A stretch of 64,000 nt of DNA, taken from NCBI GenBank assembly GCA_020638795.1, contig JACKHW010000001.1:744001-808000 (forward strand). The letters run 5' to 3'. Each line of letters starts with the position of its first letter. Within the stretch, counting starts at the first letter, position 1. The translations under genes and the position numbers were made by a program. The notes below the pieces were generated by a model. That model ran no database searches and was not told the DNA's origin. It saw only the letters and a list, made by a program, of their open reading frames with translations. This document shows positions 1-7,084 of this stretch, piece by piece. This DNA is from Planctomycetota bacterium (GTDB taxonomy: Bacteria > Planctomycetota > UBA1135 > GCA-002748355).

Positions 1-105
1 GACGTGGGCTTCCGGAAGTTTGGCTCGGATGAGGATCCCTCGTACCGAGAGCACACGGCCACGTCGACGTGGCGCGAGCGCGGCGAGATCGTGGAGATCG
101 ATCAT
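1..105 (-). CDS. sctN: Type III secretion ATPase SctN, N-terminal fragment (runs off left edge)
   Basis: Only the first 35 codons are in the window. Translation from the ATG at 105-103 gives MIDLHDLAALAPRRRG followed by RVLSVRGILIRAKLPEAHV. This matches the start of the SctN/FliI ATPase family, where a G-R-V-x-x-V-x-G-L/I-L-I-x-A segment opens the N-terminal beta-barrel. The start overlaps the stop of the preceding sctL-like gene as ATGA (102-105). The L-then-N order is the canonical one in type III clusters. The protein would be the cytoplasmic hexameric ATPase that unfolds substrates and dissociates chaperones. Walker motifs lie outside the window, so the call rests on this short N-terminus and on gene order. 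Confidence 0.75.
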   Translation of the reverse strand, partial: MIDLHDLAALAPRRRGRVLSVRGILIRAKLPEAHV

Positions 106-818
106 GAGGCGTCCTGGGCGCGGTTCGCGTAGTCCTCGGAAAGAGCGGACAATCGCCGACTCGGGGTCACGTCGTAGTCGCCGCCTTCGGTTTCGAAGAT
201 GAGCGCATCCTTGCTCAGACCCTCGTCGGCGACGATGCCGAGCCCACCGCCGTCGGCGAGCTCGCGTTCGAGCTCCTGCACGGCGTCGCGCAGGATCTGT
301 GCGTGCGAAGCGGTGCAACGAATCGTCACGCGTCCCCTCGACGAAATGGTCGGGATCGCCTGCTTCGCGATGTCGAGGATCGATTCGGGCGTCGTCTGAA
401 GCTCGCGTCCGATGAGGTGTTTGGCGAGCTCGCACGCGAGTTGGCGGAGCGCGAGTTCGGAACGCTTCGCTCGTGCGGCTTCCGCCTTCTGGAACGCTCG
501 AATGAGCTCGGCGAGCTTCGTCGCATTCTCACTTCTCGCTTCGGCTTCGACGCGCTGTCGCAGCTGACTCGCCTCTTCCGCGATCTTCGCACGGAGTTCT
601 TCGCGCTCGCGATCGGACTCTTGTTCGGCTCGCGTGCGATAGGCGTTGGCCATCTCCAAAGCTTCGCGTGCGCGCCTCTCGAGATCCTCGGCGGTCTGCA
701 CGGCGAACGGCAGAACGCGGGTCGGCGGATAGAGCGGAGAGAGGCGAGACGCGTCGTTCGCGCGAATCCGGGATGGCGGTGCGGCGGTATCGATCTCCCT
801 ACCATCAGACGCGTTCAT
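102..818 (-). CDS. sctL: Type III secretion stator protein SctL (FliH/YscL-like)
   Basis: 238 residues. After a poorly conserved N-terminus, residues ~40-130 are a long charged, Ala/Arg/Glu-rich coiled coil (AEDLERRAREALEMANAYR and onward). A C-terminal globular part follows with LIGRELQTTPESILDIAKQA and RVTIRCTASHAQILRDAVQE, the layout of SctL/FliH regulators that bind the ATPase. The family tethers the ATPase to the cytoplasmic sorting platform. The start ATG overlaps the stop of the upstream sctK-like gene as ATGA (815-818), and its own stop overlaps the start of sctN. FliH of a flagellar system is the alternative, but the neighbours SctJ and SctK are injectisome-type. Confidence 0.8.
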   Translation of the reverse strand: MNASDGREIDTAAPPSRIRANDASRLSPLYPPTRVLPFAVQTAEDLERRAREALEMANAYRTRAEQESDREREELRAKIAEEASQLRQRVEAEARSENATKLAELIRAFQKAEAARAKRSELALRQLACELAKHLIGRELQTTPESILDIAKQAIPTISSRGRVTIRCTASHAQILRDAVQELERELADGGGLGIVADEGLSKDALIFETEGGDYDVTPSRRLSALSEDYANRAQDAS

Positions 819-1573
819 TTCTCTGGATCATCCGCGTCGAAGATTCGTGTCACGCATCGATGCAAGAGCTCTCTGGCGTGGATGACTTCATCTCTGTCGC
901 GCGTCGCAATCGTCGAGCGCGCCATGAGTTCGAAAACGTTCGAGGCCGCGATCCGCCTTGCGTGCTTCAACCATGCCGGGGGCAGGCCGGACGAAGCGAG
1001 ACGCAAGACGGATCGACCTAGGTAGTGATCGAGGCTCGCGGGCGAGCGTTGCGCGAGAACCGCGGCGAGCGTGTCCTTCCAGTGCTCGAGTCTCGGGCAG
1101 CGCGGTTTGCTTTCGCGTGTATCCGCATCGTCGACGAGATGTGCGGCGATGGAGGCCGGTAGCCTCGTGAGGAGCGCTTCGCGTGCCTTGGAGTCGCTTG
1201 ATGCGAGCAAGCCCGCGCATAGTTCGCGCCCGAGACCGCTGCAGAGCGTTCGGATCGCCGCGGCATCGAAGTCGAGCAGGCGTGACCACGGTTCCGGTGC
1301 TCGAAGACGCGTGCTCTCCCATTCGGCCCGCCAATCGGCATGTAGATGAAGCGCGAGCAGGTGGAGCGGCGTGAACGTTTCGGCGACAGACCGCCGCGAG
1401 TCTCGTTCGCGCGCCTCCGTTTCGAAGAGCTCACGAAGTCCGATAGCCGGGATCGAGCGACACGAACGCAAAGACTCGCTGTCCGGATGCAACGCGAGGA
1501 AACGGTCCAGGTCCAAGGCTTGCCCGCGCAACATCGCCATCGTTGCTCGCCGCCTGAGTTCGACGGGTGGCAT
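815..1573 (-). CDS. sctK: SctK-like type III secretion sorting-platform protein
   Basis: 252 residues from the ATG at 1573, which overlaps the stop of sctJ in TGATG (1571-1575). The same frame stays open upstream inside sctJ, but the overlap start is preferred. The protein is alpha-helical and Leu/Arg-rich with no membrane segment. A central stretch, AIRTLCSGLGRELCAGLL followed by LTRLPASIAAHLV, resembles the YscK/OrgA family, the cytoplasmic linker of the sorting platform. Sequence conservation in this family is low, so much of the call rests on its place between SctJ and SctL. Confidence 0.65.
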   Translation of the reverse strand: MPPVELRRRATMAMLRGQALDLDRFLALHPDSESLRSCRSIPAIGLRELFETEARERDSRRSVAETFTPLHLLALHLHADWRAEWESTRLRAPEPWSRLLDFDAAAIRTLCSGLGRELCAGLLASSDSKAREALLTRLPASIAAHLVDDADTRESKPRCPRLEHWKDTLAAVLAQRSPASLDHYLGRSVLRLASSGLPPAWLKHARRIAASNVFELMARSTIATRDRDEVIHARELLHRCVTRIFDADDPEK

Positions 1574-2697
1574 CAAGCCTCGGTCGAGGACTTCCGGCGA
1601 CGGATCCCGGGAAAGACCAAGAGGACGAGGAGGACCGTCGAGAGGAGCGCGAGCGCCGCGGTCGGCAGGAAGACCTTCCAATCACGAGCTTGAGTGATCG
1701 TGACGGCCAGGTTGTGACGAGCCGCACCGAGGTAGGCCTGGAGGGCTTTGTCCATGTCCTTGGCGAGACTCCGATCGAGCAGCACGCGGCTATCGCGGAG
1801 GACGCTCTGCGCGCCGGCAACGGCACCCGCTCGCCGGATTTCCTCCGCGCTGACGAACTCGAAGCCAGGTGCGTTGAGGATGCGGTGAGACGCGTTCTGG
1901 AAGATGACGGTGACGTTCTCGGCCGGGACGTTCTCGAGCGCACTCGCGACTTGTGCACAGATCGCTGCCGGGTGTACCGGCCAGCGACGGGCGGCATCGT
2001 TTGGAATCGCCTCCGCGTGCAGTGCCATCATCAGTGGTGCGGCACCGTCCGATTGTGCAATTTCGTCGGCGAGCGCATCGCCGTGATCCGGGCTGCGGTC
2101 GTCCACGCTCGCTGTTTTCACGTGTTGCTCGAAGAGCCGCAGCGGACGGCCGTCGAATTCCGCTCCTTTGTTCCCCGAGCCAGCGGTGGGGAGGTAGCGC
2201 AGGTAGACCGAAGCCTGTGCACGCGGCGGGCTCTTCTTGGATCCGAGTTCGTACGAGCGTCCTTTCTCGGGAAGCCAGAAGTGCACCCGTGCGTGCACGA
2301 TGCCGCGAATCGACTCGAAGCTCGCGGCCAGATGCTCGGAAATCGCGAGGAGGAGCTTGGCCTTCTCTTCCGTCGGAGTCGGAACCATGCCACTGCTTGA
2401 AGCCAGGCTCTGCAAACTGCCGCGACGCGAGCGCGGTAGCTGACGCACATGCAGGACTTGCCGTGCTCTCAGCAGTTCCTCGGGCGCGACGTAGACGCTC
2501 CAGCTCGCGCTTCGCGCATTGCCTTCCTTGACTTGGCGTGCGGAGCTGAGGCCTTCTTCGGCGAGTGCCACGAGGATGGAATTCGCATCCCGCGCGTCAG
2601 CGACTTCCGTGAGCAGCGTATCGCGATTCGAATCGCACGCGTTCAACAGGAGGAGGAGGAGTGGAAGGCACCACGCGAGTTTCGACCTGGAGTTCAT
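1573..2697 (-). CDS. sctJ: Type III secretion inner-membrane ring lipoprotein SctJ (YscJ/PrgK/EscJ)
   Basis: 374 residues. A lipoprotein signal (hydrophobic LPLLLLLLNAC, Cys21) is followed by the YscJ/FliF ring-building domain: a DANSILVALAEEGLSSARQV segment, then the second ring domain with RGIVHARVHFWLPEKG and ASVYLRYLP. A C-terminal membrane helix (about 345-366) ends in a basic tail, as in injectisome SctJ. The periplasmic part before that helix carries extra sequence compared with short SctJ proteins. It would form the inner-membrane ring with SctD. It sits 10 bases after sctI and overlaps sctK, so it is cotranscribed. Confidence 0.9.
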   Translation of the reverse strand: MNSRSKLAWCLPLLLLLLNACDSNRDTLLTEVADARDANSILVALAEEGLSSARQVKEGNARSASWSVYVAPEELLRARQVLHVRQLPRSRRGSLQSLASSSGMVPTPTEEKAKLLLAISEHLAASFESIRGIVHARVHFWLPEKGRSYELGSKKSPPRAQASVYLRYLPTAGSGNKGAEFDGRPLRLFEQHVKTASVDDRSPDHGDALADEIAQSDGAAPLMMALHAEAIPNDAARRWPVHPAAICAQVASALENVPAENVTVIFQNASHRILNAPGFEFVSAEEIRRAGAVAGAQSVLRDSRVLLDRSLAKDMDKALQAYLGAARHNLAVTITQARDWKVFLPTAALALLSTVLLVLLVFPGIRRRKSSTEA

Positions 2698-2707
2698 GCG
2701 TCGCGCC

Positions 2708-3118
2708 CTACATTTGGGTCTGGAGGATCGATTTCGTGCTCGAGGTGCCGTGCTCGACCACCTTGCTCATGAGTTCGGCCGAGAACGCGGCGGCTTGGGC
2801 CCGCATTTGGAACGAGAGGCTCGCGTTGTTCTGTTCCGTCCAGAGCTGATGCCATGCGGGGTCCTGCATCGGCGTCTCGTTCTTGTGCAGGGTCTCGAAC
2901 CGAGCGGTGAATCGCTTCTGACTCGCTTCGAAGTCACCGAGCAAGCGACGGGTCTGTTCGAAGCAGTCGAACCGCAGTTCGCCGAGCAGCGGTCTCTCGC
3001 CCGACGTCTGGGTTGTTGAGAGTTCGGCGCGATCACCGGCGATCGAGGGTGCGGGCTCGGGCCCAACGGTGTCCAGCGGCGCCAAGTTCCGCAATCCTGC
3101 CGTGCCTTGGATTTCCAT
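2708..3118 (-). CDS. sctI: SctI-like type III inner rod protein
   Basis: 136 residues. The N-terminus is disordered and Pro/Gly/Thr-rich. The C-terminal ~35 residues (FQMRAQAAAFSAELMSKVV then EHGTSSTKSILQTQM) fit the amphipathic helix of YscI/HrpB2/PrgJ inner-rod proteins, whose C-termini typically read ELMSKVV-x(n)-T-x-x-I-x-x-L-x-x-x-Q. The gene lies directly before sctJ (10-base gap), the standard I-J order. In the family this protein is exported early, links the export gate to the needle and affects substrate switching. Confidence 0.75.
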   Translation of the reverse strand: MEIQGTAGLRNLAPLDTVGPEPAPSIAGDRAELSTTQTSGERPLLGELRFDCFEQTRRLLGDFEASQKRFTARFETLHKNETPMQDPAWHQLWTEQNNASLSFQMRAQAAAFSAELMSKVVEHGTSSTKSILQTQM

Positions 3119-3124
3119 GCCCTT

Positions 3125-3508
3125 CTACTCCGATCTTCGCGCTCTCTGATGGATCTGTTCGAAGAGGCCGCGCAACTCGGGCGCCTCCGAGAACGCGTTC
3201 GAAACGGCCTCGATGACGGATGGGGAAGCGCGCGGACCGAGACACTGCCGAACTTCGTGTTCGACGAAGTTTTCGAGCGTCGTCTGCAAGTCGTCCCCTC
3301 GAGCTGCACATGCTTGAATGACCTGGCTCGCGCGAGTGACGCCTTGCTCGGCTTTGCTCCTCGCGACATCTCTAGCCGCGCTTGCCCCGTCGGCAGGCGA
3401 CGCTTGGCTTGTCGTGAAGAAGCTCTCCTTTGGGCGTTCGTTCGAAATCGAGTCGCCGCGATTCTCGGGCGGTAGGCTCGGACTCATTCCATCGATACGG
3501 GAAGTCAT
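3125..3508 (-). CDS. Unrecognised small T3SS-cluster protein (SctH/YopR position)
   Basis: 127 residues from ATG 3508, chosen because a GAGGTGAG ribosome site precedes it and the frame upstream overlaps the previous gene. The N-terminal 60 residues are low-complexity and probably unfolded (Ser/Pro/Asn-rich). Residues ~60-120 are helical, ending in FSEAPELRGLFEQIHQRAR. I recognise no family. Its place, between the TPR protein and sctI, is that of yscH/yopR in Yersinia, which encodes an early-exported protein. The disordered N-terminus would suit an exported substrate, but this is inference from order only. Confidence 0.55.
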   Translation of the reverse strand: MTSRIDGMSPSLPPENRGDSISNERPKESFFTTSQASPADGASAARDVARSKAEQGVTRASQVIQACAARGDDLQTTLENFVEHEVRQCLGPRASPSVIEAVSNAFSEAPELRGLFEQIHQRARRSE

Positions 3509-3528
3509 TGCGTGCTCACCTCGCTCGA

Positions 3529-3987
3529 CTAGGACTCTGTCGAGCACGTTCGTGTCCACATGTCTCGGATCACTCGTTTCCACAGACGAGCGTGCTCGCC
3601 GGCAGGTCCCGCTGGATCCATCTTGATCGCGCGATCGAGGGATTCGACGACATCCCTGCGCTCACCGTGTGTCGCCGTCGCGCAAGCGATTCGCGTCAGA
3701 GCGATCGCGCTGCTGCAGGGTGTCGCGTGTTCGAGCGTCAAACAGGCCTTGGCCCATTCGACGGATCTCTCGAAGTCGCCGCCGAGGAACGCGAGTTCAC
3801 TCAGGCCATCGTGGCCGACCGGACTCTGCGGTGCGAGGATCCGTAGCGCGTCGAAGATCGCATGCGCCTTGTCATGACGACCGAAGGCGACCGCGAGTCG
3901 ACCCGACTCGGCGAGGAAGCGTAGGCGGCGAAAGGAATCCTCGCGAAGCGCCATTGCAGCAGCGTAGTCATGTCGGCGACGTACCAT
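3529..3987 (-). CDS. TPR-fold protein in SctG (needle co-chaperone) position
   Basis: 152 residues with about three helix pairs of TPR type: residues 25-55 (SGRLAVAFGRHDKAHAIFDA), 59-90 (GHDGLSELAFLGGDFERSVE) and 95-130 ending in VESLDRAIKMDPAGP. There is no signal peptide, so it is cytoplasmic. In Yersinia the gene between yscF and yscH is yscG, whose TPR-like product holds the needle subunit in the cytosol together with YscE. The TPR content, size and position fit such a chaperone, though LcrH/SycD-type translocator chaperones share the fold. The gene begins 7 bases after the upstream stop and ends 20 bases before the next start. Confidence 0.6.
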   Translation of the reverse strand: MVRRRHDYAAAMALREDSFRRLRFLAESGRLAVAFGRHDKAHAIFDALRILAPQSPVGHDGLSELAFLGGDFERSVEWAKACLTLEHATPCSSAIALTRIACATATHGERRDVVESLDRAIKMDPAGPAGEHARLWKRVIRDMWTRTCSTES

Positions 3988-3994
3988 GTTCGCA

Positions 3995-4381
3995 TCACGC
4001 CTTGATGTTGCGAACGGAGTTCATCTGCGCATCGTGAGCCGTCTTGGCGATGTTCGAGCGCATCGTTTGTGACTGCATCATCGCTTGGACCTGCAGTTGC
4101 AGCTTCATGATCGCTTCGAAGTTGCCGAACTGACCCGTGCCGTCTGCACCGAGGCCACCGGCGATCGAAGTGTCCTGACCTCCGAAGAGCGCCTGCAGTC
4201 CTGGGCCGACGTCGCCGACCATGCCTCCGCTCGTCGCTCCCATGGCGACGTTGGCGCCACTGCGAACCAGGTCGAGTGCTCCACGGACCGCGCTTTCGAG
4301 TCGACGGCTGTTCGCCTCGTCGGCCCCACGGTGCTGGGGGATCGGGATGTTCGGCTCATTCGGTCCGACCGACGGGCTCAT
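3995..4381 (-). CDS. Small protein in SctF (needle) position, possible needle or filament subunit
   Basis: 128 residues. The N-terminal half is Gly/Pro-rich. The C-terminal ~45 residues form a continuous amphipathic helix (FEAIMKLQLQVQAMMQSQTM, then RSNIAKTAHDAQMNSVRNIKA). Needle and inner-rod subunits also end in one polymerising helix, and this gene lies where yscF lies. It is longer than a typical needle protein (about 80-90 residues) and I cannot match the usual C-terminal signature, so SctF is only a candidate. The start overlaps the upstream stop as ATGA (4378-4381). Confidence 0.5.
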   Translation of the reverse strand: MSPSVGPNEPNIPIPQHRGADEANSRRLESAVRGALDLVRSGANVAMGATSGGMVGDVGPGLQALFGGQDTSIAGGLGADGTGQFGNFEAIMKLQLQVQAMMQSQTMRSNIAKTAHDAQMNSVRNIKA

Positions 4382-4683
4382 TGCGCTGTCTCCGTGAATT
4401 GCATTGCTGAGAGCTGATCGTCGCTCGTCCTCGTCCGTTGCGGAGTATTCTCGGTCTCGTCGACGCCGGCGAGTTCCGCGAGCAGCTGGACGGCTGCGAG
4501 GAGTCCGGACTCGGCTCGTTCGGTTTCGCTCGAGGGAGTGTTCGCGAGCTCGCGTAAACCGAGGCGTGCCTCCTTGACCCAGCGTCCCAGGGTCTTGCTC
4601 CTGCCCGATCGCGCGATCTCCTCGAGGAGGTCCGCGACGACTTCGAAGCCTTCTTTGCGAAGGGCGGGGATTCGTACTCTCAT
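4378..4683 (-). CDS. Small helical protein in SctE position
   Basis: 101 residues from ATG 4683, chosen because it overlaps the stop of the upstream lipoprotein gene as ATGA (4680-4683). The product is soluble and helical (FEVVADLLEEIARSGRSKTL, then a Glu/Ala-rich helix ending LAAVQLLAELAGVDE) with an unstructured C-terminal tail. I recognise no family. In the yscD-E-F-G order this is the position of yscE, a small helical co-chaperone of the needle protein. It is somewhat longer than YscE. The role is suggested by position only. Confidence 0.55.
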   Translation of the reverse strand: MRVRIPALRKEGFEVVADLLEEIARSGRSKTLGRWVKEARLGLRELANTPSSETERAESGLLAAVQLLAELAGVDETENTPQRTRTSDDQLSAMQFTETAQ

Positions 4684-6107
4684 CGACTGGTCCTCTCGTT
4701 CTGGGTGTGCATCTCGAGTCGTCTGAGCTCGCTGCGGGCGGCGTCCGCGAGTCGCGTGCAGCGTTCTGGCGTCAGGCGATTCCGGACCTCCGTTTGCTGC
4801 GCGAGGGCGAGCACGCGCTCGATGCGTTCCGCGTCTCGACGGTGGACACCGAGAAAGAATGCGCGCGCAAAGTCGACGTCGGGAGCGTTCGGGAAGCGAA
4901 CTCCCTGAACGTCGACTTCCTCGCAGTAACGCCGAGCGCGGCTGAAGTTCGTCTCGCTCGGAGCGTCCAGGTAGACGATCGTCTGCGCCCTGATCAACAA
5001 GCGAAGCGGTGCCCGCATGGCGAGGACCATGGGATTGCATTCGCCTGTCGACAGGAACAGGAGATCCTCCAAGATCGTGAGCGCGCGCTTCGGATCCTCA
5101 TCGAGACTCAGCTCGACGTGCGCACGGCTCATGGCGACTCCGACGTTGCTCGGATCGAATTGCTGCGCATGCCTCAGCGTGTCACGCCACGCGACGAGCA
5201 ATTGGCGAAGTCTCGGGACTCTGTCTTCGGATACGTGCGGTAGATCCAGCTGCCCCTCTTGCAGTGCGAGCCGGCCTTCGAGTTCGAGAATCCTCCCGCG
5301 TAGGCGTTTCTCGAGGCTCTGGCCGAGATCCGCAGGACGCTCTCGAGGTGCGAGGAGTCGAGGATTCCCGGCCGACCATTCGAGGTGCTCGGCGATCAAG
5401 TTCTCGTGGAACGAGTCTGCATCCAGTGGGGAGAGCGCGGGATCCGAGAAGCTCGGAGACTCGCGTCGCAGCAGCGGGATCCCGAAGATCGCGACGGGGC
5501 GCTCGGGCTGCGGCCCTCGGACGAGGGCGTCGTGTGCCGCGCGCGCGAGTTGCAGAGCCTTTCGAGCGCGTTGCAAGTGCGCACGCTCGCTCGCGAAGTC
5601 GCGCGCCCGGTTCGCGAGTTGCGCCGAGAGGAGCTCGGCACGCACGAGGCCGAGCCGAGACGGAAGGTAGTCCTCTCGCGCGGCATATCCGTCCTCGCCG
5701 ATCCCGAGGCTTCGGTCGTACGCGCGGATGGCGGCCTCGATTCGGTCGTCGATCTCTTGACGATGCGCGCCGAGCTCGGCCCCGTGAGTCAGGCCCTCTG
5801 CAAGGTCGAGTTCCAGATCGCCGATCAGGCCGTGCAGAAGCGGATTCGACCCCATGGGATCGAGGTGGATGGCACGCTCGAGTGCGTCACGTACGGCTGC
5901 GCTCGCGTCTCTGGCTTCGATGCGCTTTTCGACGCCGATGCTCTTCCACCTGACGAAGGCACGCTTCGCTTCGCGAAACTCTCGCACGCTTCCCGCGGAC
6001 AAGCTGTAGAGCACGGGCGGTTTCGCGCTCTGACACGCAGCGAGCGAGGCGATTGCCGCGATCCAGAACGGCGGGGGTTTCGCTTGCTTGGTTCGAGGGG
6101 ATTTCAT
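4680..6107 (-). CDS. Lipoprotein with TPR-like helical repeats
   Basis: 475 residues. The signal peptide ends in a lipobox-like ASLAAC at about residue 25. The mature part is alpha-helical with TPR-like elements: AVRDALERAIHLDPMGSNPL near residue 75, LQRARKALQLARAAHDAL near 190, and a segment near 325 with TLRHAQQFDPSNVGVAMSRA. It has no counterpart in the Yersinia ysc block, where sctD is followed directly by sctE. It lies between the FHA protein and the small chaperone-like genes and overlaps the latter. It could supply a periplasmic or outer-membrane scaffold missing from the short SctD-like protein; that is inference. Confidence 0.7.
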   Translation of the reverse strand: MKSPRTKQAKPPPFWIAAIASLAACQSAKPPVLYSLSAGSVREFREAKRAFVRWKSIGVEKRIEARDASAAVRDALERAIHLDPMGSNPLLHGLIGDLELDLAEGLTHGAELGAHRQEIDDRIEAAIRAYDRSLGIGEDGYAAREDYLPSRLGLVRAELLSAQLANRARDFASERAHLQRARKALQLARAAHDALVRGPQPERPVAIFGIPLLRRESPSFSDPALSPLDADSFHENLIAEHLEWSAGNPRLLAPRERPADLGQSLEKRLRGRILELEGRLALQEGQLDLPHVSEDRVPRLRQLLVAWRDTLRHAQQFDPSNVGVAMSRAHVELSLDEDPKRALTILEDLLFLSTGECNPMVLAMRAPLRLLIRAQTIVYLDAPSETNFSRARRYCEEVDVQGVRFPNAPDVDFARAFFLGVHRRDAERIERVLALAQQTEVRNRLTPERCTRLADAARSELRRLEMHTQNERTSR

Positions 6108-6131
6108 TCGTACTCCTCTGATCGTGTTCCT

Positions 6132-6932
6132 TCAGCCGCCGTTGCGGCGTGGGACGTCGATTTCCTGAGCGGTCGTGACGAACGTGATCCACAGCAGTCC
6201 GGCGATCGCTGCGAGAAGCGCCACGACGAAGAAGCCCCGCAAGGCGATCCGACGGGCCCGCCGCAGATGCATGCCGAGGACTGCGAAACGGTTGGGCTTG
6301 TGACGATCCGCTTCCGCGCGTTGCTTCGACGCTTCCTCCGCGCGTTGCTTCGCTTCGAGGTCTCGGGCGGCCGAGACGGGATCGACGAAGCGGACGATGC
6401 ACTCGCCGATTTCGAGGACGTCTCCGTGCCTCAGGGCCAGACGTCCCTCGAGCTTCTTTCCACGCAGCCGCGTCGGCCATGTCGGTGTGTAGTCCTCGAC
6501 GTGGATCGAGCCGCTTTCTACCCACAAGCGCAAGTGTTGCTGTGAGACCTTGCGGTTGCAGAGCCGCAGTTGTAGGCCTCGCTTACGGCCGACGTCCCAG
6601 GTCCTGCCCTCTTCGAGCGAGAGCACGAAACGCAATTCGTCGTCGCTCCCGGGGCAGCTTGCATGAAGCTCGGGAGGACGCGGTGCGCGTCGATCGAGCA
6701 AGGACAGATCCTGCGCTCGAGGAACGACCCGGATGCGCATTCCATGGAGGGTCTGCCAATCTTCGTCGATGACGAGACCGGGACTGCCATCCGTCGACGT
6801 GAGCTCGATTCTGCCTTCCTCGCCTTGCACGCATATCCACGCTTCCGCGGATGGCACCGACGCCGCACATGCGAGCCAAAGTGGGTTCTCGCCGTCCGAC
6901 TCCAGCTCGATCTGCAATACGGGCCCAACCAT
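6132..6932 (-). CDS. FHA-domain membrane protein, SctD-like but lacking the periplasmic ring domains
   Basis: 266 residues. An N-terminal beta-rich region (1-90) is followed by an FHA domain at about 100-185 with TWDVGRKRGLQLRL and the core NRKVSQQHLRLWVE and LRHGDVLEIG. Then come a short Glu/Ala/Arg-rich helix (188-212) and one membrane helix (about 233-253, FFVVALLAAIAGLLWITFV). SctD proteins have the same N-in order of FHA then TM, but continue with several periplasmic ring domains; here only ~13 residues follow the helix. As the first gene of the operon it holds the sctD position. An FHA regulator that reads phosphothreonine from the divergent kinase is the alternative. Confidence 0.65.
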   Translation of the reverse strand: MVGPVLQIELESDGENPLWLACAASVPSAEAWICVQGEEGRIELTSTDGSPGLVIDEDWQTLHGMRIRVVPRAQDLSLLDRRAPRPPELHASCPGSDDELRFVLSLEEGRTWDVGRKRGLQLRLCNRKVSQQHLRLWVESGSIHVEDYTPTWPTRLRGKKLEGRLALRHGDVLEIGECIVRFVDPVSAARDLEAKQRAEEASKQRAEADRHKPNRFAVLGMHLRRARRIALRGFFVVALLAAIAGLLWITFVTTAQEIDVPRRNGG

Positions 6933-7084
6933 GAGGAGCCTTCCATGTCGGTCGGGATCGCGTTCTTACGAATCGAACGCACCGAGCTCGGACCGCGCGC
7001 CTTCGTACGCAACGCGAGGCGGCAGCGTCCGAGCAGGAAGTGGAACGTGCCGCTCTCGTTCGAGGGCGCACGGGAAGGCAAGCG
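6933..7084. promoter_or_regulatory. Divergent control region between T3SS operon and kinase/Lpo operon
   Basis: This 152-base gap separates the minus-strand operon starting at 6932 from the plus-strand operon starting at 7085. It must carry promoters for both. A GGGAAGG ribosome site at 7072-7078 lies six bases before the ATG at 7085 and fixes that start. I could not pick convincing -35/-10 boxes by eye. Confidence 0.5.
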
